A stretch of DNA of 64,000 bases from Lunularia cruciata. Its lineage: Eukaryota; Streptophyta; Marchantiopsida; Lunulariales; Lunulariaceae. Position 1 is the stretch's first letter. The number at the start of each line of letters is the position of its first letter. Of the stretch, positions 25,195 to 35,737 are shown one piece after another. The stretch covers positions 64,290,911-64,354,910 of the forward strand of contig OX419760.1 in NCBI GenBank assembly GCA_948567375.1. The letters are read 5' to 3'. A model generated the notes under the pieces. The model had not been told where the DNA came from and did no database searches. It saw nothing but the letters and a program-made list of their open reading frames with translations. The translations under genes were made by a program, and so were the position numbers.

Positions 25195-26210
25195 GCTTGA
25201 CCAATAATGTTGACTTTCTTCATGAATATATGTATCCAAGAATTAGATATATGTAAGGGAAAATGGGATGATTATAGTCTTGTATTGCTAGTTTTACCAT
25301 GGACTTCAATAATCAAGAAAAAGTATTTACCTTAACTTTTCTGAATTTGAAAATTCTCTTCAAAGCTCTCTAAAGCACTACAAAACCCATAGCTCTATTT
25401 GTTGGCCTTGAACAAACCATGCTTTCAAAAGCACTTCTCTGTTAATGCAAACTTGCAAACTTTCATAGACATAGAATTTGAGCGTGCAAGAATCAACAAA
25501 TTGTCATGGTCTAATAACAATCTCTACTCATTTAAGATTAATCTTATCTGACCTGCAATATGAACTTGGGGATTCACTATGTTTTGTTTTCCCAACATCT
25601 TCCCTCTTCATTTTCATTGGTAGCCTTATCTACAATAATCCATTTTGCAAGTTCTCTCGAATTTAGCAAAGATAACTAAACATGATGTTTTGTCCGTCTT
25701 TACCTTACCTTTTCAAGGCACTTCTTGATAATCCATCTTTTACTTAAATAACTAGATCTAAAAATCAAATCTTAAATAAATTCTCCTTTTTATAGGTAGC
25801 CTTATCTACAGTAACCCATTTCACAATTTTTCATATTTAGGAAAATATACTAAATAGGTGTTTAATCTGTTTTAATTTTCTCTTGTAAAGGTACTTTAGA
25901 ATTGATACCATATTTTTTCCAAGTGAATAAATCTGAATATCAACTATAAGCTAACAGGACAAAAGGTAATGATAATCAATATTCTCTAAATGGTCAAGAA
26001 TTTGTTAGGCCGTTGGATAACCCCTTGCACAAATTATAAATTATTTTCAATATGCATGTAATATGTAACATTTTAAGATATTCATATACCTGATATAATG
26101 TGAAAATATTAAAAAAATATCTAATTCCTACCTTAATTAATAATTGTATCTATTTTCCATTCAAGACCTCTATAAAAGTAAACCACTAGTTCAATATTTA
26201 CACATATTAA
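25195..26210. other. No recognisable gene
   Basis: AT-rich filler containing a loosely duplicated motif (TAGCCTTATCTACAATAATC at about 25,621 and TAGCCTTATCTACAGTAACC at about 25,797). I see nothing else to support. Confidence 0.4.
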
Positions 26211-26218
26211 TATGCTCT

Positions 26219-26418
26219 GCTATCTTAGGTGCGATAGAGTATATTTCTCATACAAACTTATTGGGACTTAGCTCCATGTTATTTTTTTTCTCTGTCTTGT
26301 ACGGATTGATGGGGGCTTTTGTCTCTCCCTAGTACGGATTGATGGGGGCTTTTGTCTCTCCCTAGTACGGATTGATGGGGTCTTTCCTCCTTCGTTTTTC
26401 TAACGCGGTCGCCTTTTT
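26219..26418 (+). mobile_element. LINE family Z tail with an internal 33-bp triplication
   Basis: Starts in the last codons (TATCTTAGGTGCGATAGAGT), continues with TATTGGGACTTAGCTCCATG, and ends in AACGCGGTCGCCTTTTTC. The segment GTACGGATTGATGGGGGCTT followed by TTGTCTCTCCCTA is present at 26,299 and 26,332, with a third partial unit at 26,365. The 33-bp block of the 3' UTR has thus been amplified. The copy lies about 400 bp upstream of the intact gene. Confidence 0.85.
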
Positions 26419-26832
26419 CTTTTTATTAATATCATTATACAAGTGAAAAGAGTGGAGATGAAACTCGATTGCCCGGAGGGGGCCACGTAAACCATCAGTC
26501 ACTCAAAAGTAGCATCACGCCACGTACAGTACTCAACCCGCAGAGCGAGAACTCCCGTCCGATAACCCTTTTGAACCCGGAGCAATTGACACGAGCAATG
26601 GAGATGCCACGCGAAACAGGACTCCGGGCGTACTCTCGACAGGAAAGAGCCGCTCCCCTCACTCCGACGTAAAGTCCCGTAAAGGTGGCCCGCAATTAGC
26701 GTGCTCGATTTTCTCTAGTGTGGGCGATGGCTTCCAAGAGGCCGAAAATTTCTCAAGCTATAGGAAATGACAGTCCGAAGAGTCCAGCATTACCACGCAG
26801 GCTCTATTCCGGGAGTTAGGGAAGGCGAGGAG

Positions 26833-26842
26833 TTTATATATG
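26833..26842 (+). promoter_or_regulatory. TATA box of the secreted-protein gene
   Basis: TTTATATATG lies about 90 bp upstream of the ATG at 26,931. Transcription would begin about 30 bp downstream, leaving a 5' UTR of roughly 60-70 bases. The flank at 26,440-26,830 is CpG-rich and contains two CCACGT-type sequences (about 26,482 and 26,522), similar to ACGT-core plant promoter elements. Confidence 0.6.
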
Positions 26843-26930
26843 TAGCCAGCAAAGGCAAGCTAGGGGTCTTTCATGCAGAGAGTTAGCAAGTCGGAAGAGC
26901 CGATAAGAGTAGAGAGAGATTTGACTGATT

Positions 26931-27788
26931 ATGGCAGAAATGGTGGGAAGAGGTAGGAATCTAGTTTTGCTGTGCGTGGTTTTGGCCTTGGCTGCAGCGT
27001 TGCCTCAGTGTCAATCATATGATACCACGAGGTTTAGTACTACAGAGTCTAAAAAGAAGAACAGGAGCGTGGATCTGAGGAGAGGATTTCGACCTCGCAG
27101 GGGTGGAAAATACCCTGATCGATTCTCACAAGGAGCGACTACTTTGGCAGGTGATGAGTTCACTACAAATATGCCTGCGGTGTACAGAAATCCTGAATTC
27201 GTGAACCATCATCGCGGGCTTATTGCCCGTAAGCAGAGAGTTCTTCAATCCGTGCAATCGCAGGAGTCAGGGATTGAAGCAAAGGCCTGGCCTACCGAGT
27301 TTACTATCAGCTTCAACACCAAATGGGGACATGTAACAGGATTTATGGCATATGACTGGGCTAATCAGCGACAGGCAGTATACCACGGGGCGAATTCCAC
27401 CTTCTGCCAGAACTTTGGCACTGATGAAGCCTGTCAAATGCTGGAGGTCCCTAGTGGAACTTACGTTTACATTCCTTCGAGGAAGGAATGCTCCTTGACG
27501 GTTGCAGGTGTTGGATCCTTGCCACCTGAATGGACCGTGCACTCTGAATACGCTGGGGAAGAACTAGTGCCGGAAATTGGACTTTGCAGGACATTCGCAT
27601 TTCCTCCTACCGCCCATGTCTGGGGCGAGACTGTGGTCGGAGCATTGCCTTGCATTTTCATTTTCCCCGATCCTTCTATGACTTACTACTTCAATCCACA
27701 AACATTTAAAGTTGGGACACCCGAGGAGAAATATTTTGACTTCCCCGATTATTGTTTTGAGCCCTCCGGTTCAGTGGAGTCACAGTAA
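26931..27788 (+). CDS. Secreted six-cysteine protein, unknown family, intronless
   Basis: A 285-residue protein with an N-terminal signal peptide (hydrophobic residues about 11-24, likely cleavage near QCQS at 29), so it should enter the secretory pathway. Residues 40-60 are basic and low-complexity (SKKKNRS, RRGFRPRRGGK). The probable folded domain is at 118-277. It contains WPTEFTISFNTKWGH, YDWANQRQAVYHG, VPSGTYVYIPSRKEC, PPTAHVWGE and PDPSMTYYF. Cysteines at 159, 168, 187, 219, 241 and 275 form an even set fit for disulfides. Sequons occur at N44 (NRS) and N155 (NST). Alternating hydrophobic and aromatic stretches suggest a beta-sheet domain; ependymin- or LolA-like folds are one thought, with no proof. 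The ATG follows a TATA box at a sensible distance, the frame is uninterrupted, and it ends in TAA. I am confident it is a real gene and do not know its function. Confidence 0.85.
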   Translation: MAEMVGRGRNLVLLCVVLALAAALPQCQSYDTTRFSTTESKKKNRSVDLRRGFRPRRGGKYPDRFSQGATTLAGDEFTTNMPAVYRNPEFVNHHRGLIARKQRVLQSVQSQESGIEAKAWPTEFTISFNTKWGHVTGFMAYDWANQRQAVYHGANSTFCQNFGTDEACQMLEVPSGTYVYIPSRKECSLTVAGVGSLPPEWTVHSEYAGEELVPEIGLCRTFAFPPTAHVWGETVVGALPCIFIFPDPSMTYYFNPQTFKVGTPEEKYFDFPDYCFEPSGSVESQ

Positions 27789-29890
27789 GGGCGAAGAGTA
27801 TTTATCAATTTGTGGTTATGATATCACATACGTAAGCTTAACTAAGTGGACCTTACCTTGACATTTTTTCCAGGTTTCACACTTATCAATCACTTCCAGT
27901 TTCTAGTCGTTTAAGTTGGATACCATGGGGAAGTTCACGTTTAAGTGAGGGTGATTGTCGGTAATAGACTCCGCTGGTGTCTTCTGGATAACAAACACTG
28001 TATTCATTCTTCGTTGTAACTTGAATTAGGCTCGGGTGGGCCACATCTTGGCTCAGCTCAATAGTGAAGTGATCAATCTGTACTCTCTTGGTTCACATGC
28101 TTGATTGGTTGCAGGATTTTTGATGAATCTGCGTCATCCTGCGTGTGCTATTCCTCTGTATGTGTGCTATTCCTCTTCATTTGCCGTTCGGATGCTAGCT
28201 AGTGTTTGTGTGAATTTCGCAGTGCGAAATGTGACGACTTACTTTCATCCTTGGCACAAAGCATCATTCCACGGTCACAGCTGTCCCAGATTGCCTCGTT
28301 GTGATCTTGCACCATTGTTAACTTCGATGAATAAGATCGTTGGTTCAGCCTGAAACATTGTAAATTTGTGCGAAGTCAACAATTGTCTGCATTGTAATTG
28401 TATCTGGTCGCATCGATATACAGATCGGCCAATCAATTGTTGAATATCCAGTTTCTCGTTTGTTCTCTTCCCGGTGGTTCGTTGAACTGCATTTTGAGTC
28501 TCGAGCCTAAATTTCCGGGGTTTGCAGACGCACGATCTACTTTCGGCGGCAGGTTTAATTGCTGTAGTAGTCAAAACGCTTTAACGATGTCAAATGAAGC
28601 AAGGCTGGAAGACGTTGAAAATGTGGAAGGGATGTGGCTATTTTCACCGATTATCACCTACGTTCAAATATCTGGACTCGCAAACGAGTACTAATATGTC
28701 GCACGATTAAACTTCGTACTTGTACGTTTTCCGCACGACGGGAAGGAATTCAGCCATGAGGGAACTTCGGCGATTTCGACCATGTTTATCGAACGGTCAG
28801 CCGGAATTCTAGCGCGACATGCACTACGGTAAGGACATAGGACTACAACTGTATCCAGATATGTGCACACATTCATGCCAGGACGTGCGTAGATGCGTGA
28901 GAACATGTGCGAATGTAATTACGATAGAAAAGCGGCAAACGAGGGTATTAGTGGGTTTGAACTTGTACTTTCGGGTTATTTGTATGGACCCGTCCAACTT
29001 GGTTTAGTTGTTCTCGAAAGATTTTATGATGACCGTACTTTCACGGTTCCATTTTCACTTTCGCAAAGTGCTTGGCGTGTGCACTGTGGTATAATATACG
29101 ATCCCTAGAATTACGTTGGTATTCTTGTGTTTTAAGCAATCAAATTAAATAACTTATATGTAGTAATCTCATATGTTTATTGATGCAATTTGTTTATCAC
29201 AAAGAGAAAAGAAGGGCGACCACCGCGTAGAAAACACGAAGGATGGGTTTATTTATCAATGTTTCATGAGTCATGTGTTATGCCATTTATATAATAATTC
29301 TTTTTTGATCATTCTCTCTCCCCAATCTCTTCTTTACTCTCAAATATTTTACTTTACAGTATTACTTGTCTTCGGTAGAGAAATATAAGAAGGTACTCAT
29401 ACAGAAAGACAATTACCTCCGTAGATTAGCTCTTGATGCATTTAGATATTTATCGCATGGAGGATGTACTAACATCGGATATAAGATTAAGATCAAACAT
29501 GTAAGATCCAATGACACTTGTTAGATCAAAGATTGAGAACTAAAATATTTATGAAATGATTCAAATGACCTTTTCATTATCATGATATAATGAAATCTGC
29601 CGAAATGAGACGTCAATGTTGATTTGTTCAAGTGCTAGAAGTGTCGAGGGATCTGAGAAGTAAATTTTAGAGATAATGAAAGATCATCCTTTAAATGAGA
29701 AGAAGTTGAGAAGTAGACGGATAGGAATAGACCTCTTCAATCCTTTTAGGGTTTTCCTCTTCTCCAAAATAACTTTCTTCTTCTCTTTTTCAAATACGAT
29801 TTGAAAAGTTTGCTTGCCTCTTCCCGAGCAAACCTCTTGTGAAAAGTTTCCAGCAAACTTTCCACAAGAAATCTACAAATGTCAATCCCT
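27789..29890. other. 3' flank of the secreted-protein gene, then intergenic DNA
   Basis: The first several hundred bases probably include the 3' UTR; a weak poly(A)-like AATAAG occurs at about 28,329. CpG content stays fairly high to about 29,100 and then falls. Open frames here are short and lack family features. Confidence 0.4.
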
Positions 29891-30622
29891 CACCAAACTA
29901 GCTACTTTCTCTACAGGATGAGGTTTAGCCTAGGTTTGGTCCACCCATCTACATCTTCATTACTCACTTGTGAGTGTGGTTCTACACTAGATGCAGCAGC
30001 GGTCCACATGACACGATGTCCTTTTGGAGGATAGAAGATAGCTACCCATGATGCCATTAGGGGCATAGTGTTTGTTATGGCACAAGAGAGTGGATACTTG
30101 GCTTGGAGAGAGCGTGCGTATGCTTTGCAGATGACACATGTCAAGGCAGACTTATATTTGGTTCGAGATGATCAGGTGACAGCAGCGGATGTCGTGGTTA
30201 TTGACCCTACGTGGGATACAGTTTTGGAGGGAGTGATTACACATCCCCCTGGATGGGCGGCGAGTGCAGCAGCATGTCGCAAGGTCTCCAAGTATAGGAG
30301 CATGCAACAAGGTCACCTCTTTGTTCCTCTAGCCTTGGAGTTATATGGAGCGATGGACACGGCATTTGACACATTTGTTAGGGAGTGTGTGAGAGCTTAT
30401 CGTGTTAGGCATCAGGGGGTACCACTCTCACTCTCATACTTTGTAGCATATTTTAGACAACGTGTGTCCATTGCTCTACAAAGTGCAGTGGCTGGTGCAA
30501 TCCATATGAGAGCAATCACATTAGGTGATGTTTCTTTGGATGCTCCAGTTGTGTGTAGACCGTACGACTTGCATAGCTCGGATATCTTCTGTGCGGTAGT
30601 GCAGATTTCTCATATAGACTCT

Positions 30623-30640
30623 ATTGGGACTTAGCCCAAT
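30623..30640 (+). promoter_or_regulatory. LINE family Z 3' hairpin 1, containing the stop codon
   Basis: ATTGGG-ACTTAG-CCCAAT folds into a six-pair stem whose loop holds the ORF stop codon TAG. Other copies preserve pairing with different bases. It is a candidate recognition structure for the element's reverse transcriptase. Confidence 0.55.
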
Positions 30641-30672
30641 GTTACCTTTTTTGTCTCTCCCTTGTACGGCTT

Positions 30673-30689
30673 GATGGGGTCTTCCCATC
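30673..30689 (+). promoter_or_regulatory. LINE family Z 3' hairpin 2
   Basis: GATGGG-GTCTT-CCCATC forms a six-pair stem with a five-base loop, about 35 bases after hairpin 1. The same inverted repeat occurs in the copy at 33.1 kb. Variants occur in other copies. Confidence 0.5.
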
Positions 30690-30722
30690 CTCGTTTTTCC
30701 TACGCAATTGCCTTTTTCTCAA

Positions 30723-33014
<2,292 letters not shown>

Positions 33015-33120
33015 ATCAGTGTACTTTCTTGTCGTACCAACGGCGTGAGTACACGTGTACTAGAATGAGGCGTTTAATCAAAGAGGGGGTCGATTTACAA
33101 TTCCCTAACATAAAATGGAA

Positions 33121-33665
33121 AAAAGGCGACCGCATAGGAAAAACGAAGGATGGGAAGTCCGGAGGAAAAACGCATAGGAAAAGCGAAGGATGGGAAGACC
33201 CATTAAGCCGTACAAAGGAAAGACAAAAAAGGTAACATGGGGCTAAGCCCCAATAGAGTCTGTATGAGAAATTTGCCCTACCGCACCTAAGATAACCGAG
33301 CTATACAAGTCGTACAGTCTACGCACAATTGGAGCATCCGAAGAAACATCATCTAATGTGATTGCTCTCCTATGGATTGCACCAGCCACTGCCCTCTGTA
33401 GAACAATGGACACACGTTGTCTAAAATATGTTACAAAGTATGAGAATGAGAGTGGTACCTCTGACACCTAACATGATAAGCTCTCGTGCACTCCTTGACA
33501 AATGTGTCAAATGCCGTGTTCATCGCCTTGGAGTTATATGGAGATATAACTCCAAGGTTAGAGGAACAAAGAGATGACCTCGCTGCATGTACCTATACTT
33601 GGAGACCTTGCGACCTGCTGCTGCACTCGCCGCCCATCCAAGGGGATGGGTAATCACTCCTCCGA
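33121..33665 (-). mobile_element. LINE family Z, minus-strand copy with two internal rearrangements
   Basis: Read on the minus strand it encodes ITHPLGWAASAAAGRKVSKY and GHLFVPLTLELY, then, past a rearrangement, VPLSFSYFVTYFRQRVSIVL, QRAVAGAIHRRAITLDDVSS and a TAG stop inside GGGGC-TTA-GCCCC (33,239-33,251). The 3' UTR has an extra duplicated segment (GGAAAAACGAAGGATGGGAA-like at about 33,137 and 33,178). A hairpin inversion lies at 33,526-33,557. The copy starts within the endonuclease-like domain. It sits about 100 bp beyond the PDS remnant, in the opposite direction. Confidence 0.85.
33526..33557. repeat. Perfect 14-bp inverted repeat inside the LINE copy
   Basis: Arms CCTTGGAGTTATAT (33,526-33,539) and its exact complement (33,544-33,557) flank a GGAG loop. 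Compared with the copy at 30.3 kb, an 18-bp element segment is present together with an inverted duplicate of itself, breaking the ORF at LELY. Confidence 0.9.
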
Positions 33666-33688
33666 AACAAATAACAGAAGTAGAATGA

Positions 33689-33838
33689 AGGTAAGTCCCA
33701 GTAATATTTGTATGAAAAAATTGCATCACTACAACCTAAATGTTTGAACTATGCAAGTCGTATGATCTACATGTAACCAGGGTATTTGAAAGAAGTATCC
33801 CCTAAAGTGACTGATCTACTATAAAATGACCACTCCTT
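33689..33838 (-). mobile_element. LINE family Z, decayed minus-strand fragment
   Basis: TAAGTCCCAGTAATATTTGT, GAACTATGCAAGTCGTATGA and CTACATGTAACCAGGGTATT align with the end of the family ORF (CTAAGCCCCAATAGAGTCTG, GAGCTATACAAGTCGTACAG, and so on). Identity is lower than in the neighbouring copy, so it is an older insertion next to a younger one. Confidence 0.6.
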
Positions 33839-34184
33839 AAAGTTTAGAGAATACCGAGATAGACTAGCTTATTGACCACTAAAATAATTGTTCGAACATA
33901 CCCCCGAATCCATATCGATTACCTGAACATGTAAATAGAGGATCTAGGACGGTTTGCATGGTTTCCGGTCAAAATTTTCTTTTCTTTTTCCTTTTCTTCC
34001 TTTTTTCCCGTTTGGAACCTCTGGGACACCTAGCTCTCTATCTAGTCTCGCCTTATTGGTATTTGGAACCATTGGGACTCAAGTTCTCTATCTCTTATTG
34101 TTCTCGTTGGATTAAATTTCTCTCTCTTATTGTCCTCGTTGGATTAAAGTTCTCTCTCTTATTGTCTCGTTGGTACTTTATTGA

Positions 34185-34650
34185 CGAGATATGATCAAGT
34201 GATAATAATACATGTTGTGGAATGTATTTTGGAGAAAGTGATTAATCATCTTCCAAAATTATATAAAGGTATATAACAAAGTTATTTTTATTTTTTTAGC
34301 TTTAGAGTGATAATTAATGATGGATATGGTATTTTGCACATTTTTCGAGGTGTGTATAAGAGTATATTAGATGACAGATGAACTACTCTCGCTCTCCTGT
34401 CTCGTAATACATCGCACACTTGTGTGTTCATAGCTCTATAGAGAGCAATGGTTAGTGTCATATGTAGGAGAGTAATCACACTAGATGATACTCTTTTTGA
34501 ATGCTGCAGTACTTTATAGACCATATGATTTGTATAACTCAAAAATTATCTTAGAGCTAATACCGTAGATTTCTCCAACAAAAATTATTGGAACTTAGTT
34601 CCATTTTAGCCCTTATTTCTTATCTTTGATGTGTCTTCTCATACTTGTTA
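34185..34650 (+). mobile_element. LINE family Z, strongly diverged copy
   Basis: Begins GAGATATGATCAAGTGATAA (compare GAGATGATCAGGTGACAGCA at 30.17 kb) and continues TTTTGGAGAAAGTGATTAAT. After internal deletions it runs through GAGAGCAATGGTTAGTGTCA and GTAATCACACTAGATGATAC. Hairpin 1 is TGGAAC-TTA-GTTCCA (34,589-34,603), a perfect stem with different base pairs from other copies. The tail is degraded after about 34,640. Confidence 0.7.
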
Positions 34651-34910
34651 TTTTCCCTTGTCTCTCTTTTTCTTATTGGTACCTTGTACTTTCTTGTTCT
34701 TTTCCTTTTGGGCACTGTAACCATTTGGTAAATCCTCACTCTGAATATGAACAGAATCTGATCATCAGCGTAAGACAAGTTATTGATTTTTTATTTTATT
34801 TTTTATCATTATATTTTATTTTTTGCATTAAATTTATACATTTTAGTTTTCCAACTTCCAACCCTAAGTCCGCATTTAGTTGTCCAGGTCAAAGTGCGGA
34901 CCTAACCAAA

Positions 34911-35022
34911 CTGTTACTGTATTTTCTCCAAAGACGAGAAGAGTGCAGAGAAATACATCCTTTTTCTTTTCTTTGGGGCATTACTGTATAATATCTCCAA
35001 AGACGAGAGAAATGCGGAGAAG
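34911..35022. repeat. Direct repeat, about 65 bp spacing
   Basis: TTACTGTATTTTCTCCAAAG with ACGAGAAGAGTGCAGAGAA (from 34,913) recurs as TTACTGTATAATATCTCCAA with AGACGAGAGAAATGCGGAGA (from 34,981). This is a local duplication in CpG-containing DNA of unknown role. Confidence 0.7.
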
Positions 35023-35312
35023 GACGAGGTACTGTACCTTTAGGTTGGTCCTCGATAGGTTCACCCTTTTCAAGAACCAGTGTTGAGCTTACGATAGAAT
35101 GAGTAATAAGATTGCTCAAGACATAATTTTTAATATGTCAGGGTATCGGTTTAACATCAAGATAACTCGTGGGAGTACGGATACTCTCAGTTTTAGTACG
35201 GTGAACTCTCAAACTCTTTCGCGTACTATTTGTATGTGTGACTTTGACATGTGGTGTAACGAAGAACGGCATTCCATCTCGCAATCGGACGGGCATACCG
35301 TATTGAGAAACA

Positions 35313-35358
35313 CTCATGGCCTCACAACACAAAGGCTCATGGCCTCACAACACAAAGG
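35313..35358. repeat. Perfect 23-bp tandem duplication
   Basis: CTCATGGCCTCACAACACAA followed by AGG occurs twice head to tail. Confidence 0.95.
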
Positions 35359-35614
35359 CACAGTAGAAACCATGAGGGACACTCATGGTCACAAAATGCA
35401 GCCGCACGGTTAATCTTTTCAATTTTGTGCCGTCAGTACAAACGCGAACGGGTGTACATAAGGTAGAGTGTTCTTGGTTCGAGAGGGTGAGGTGAGGGCG
35501 AATAATCATAAGCTTCGTAGTTGTAATTTAGGGTTTAAGGCAACTGCCACGATGACGGGAAGTAAGGACAACCCAGCAATGAGGATCAGCAATCATGTCA
35601 TATGATCTTCGAGT

Positions 35615-35737
35615 AAAAGGCGACCGCGTAAAAAAACGAAGGATGGGAAGACCCTATCAAACCGTACAAAGGAGAGAAAAAAGTAACATGGGGCTAAGCC
35701 CTAACAGAGTCTATATGAGAAATCTGCCCTCCGACAA
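35615..35737 (-). mobile_element. LINE family Z, 3' end copy on the minus strand
   Basis: AAAAGGCGACCGCGTA, ACGAAGGATGGGAAGACCCT, CATGGGGCTAAGCCCTAACA and GAGTCTATATGAGAAATCTG reproduce the family tail and last codons. The copy ends after about 120 bp. The hairpin 1 stem is GGGC/GCCC. Confidence 0.8.

Larger units (their letters stand above)
29893..30722 (+). mobile_element. LINE family Z, longest copy: CCHC, endonuclease-like domain and 3' UTR
   Basis: The C-terminal part of a non-LTR retrotransposon polyprotein. A cysteine-histidine knuckle CECGSTLDAAAVHMTRCPFG (about 29,970-30,030) is followed by one in-frame stop (about 30,042). Then an open frame of 188 codons runs from 30,068 to 30,634. 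It contains KADLYLVRDDQVTAADVVVI, then HPPGWAASAAACRKVSKYR and FVPLALELYGAMDTAF, and ends FRQRVSIALQSAVAGAIHMR plus about 40 residues. Knuckle then endonuclease is the order of the R2-type restriction-like endonuclease LINEs. AD-x12-D resembles their PD-x(12-14)-D motif, with Pro replaced by Ala. The RT domain is absent, so the copy is 5'-truncated. The stop TAG (30,632-30,634) lies in the first 3' hairpin. The tail ends CCTACGCAATTGCC and a T-rich run with no poly(A). Confidence 0.85.

Noticed and set aside
34626-34991. 121-codon plus-strand frame, hydrophobic
   Set aside because: Composition follows T-rich DNA (Phe, Leu, Ser), it begins in a degraded LINE tail and runs through a local duplication, and no family signal is seen.
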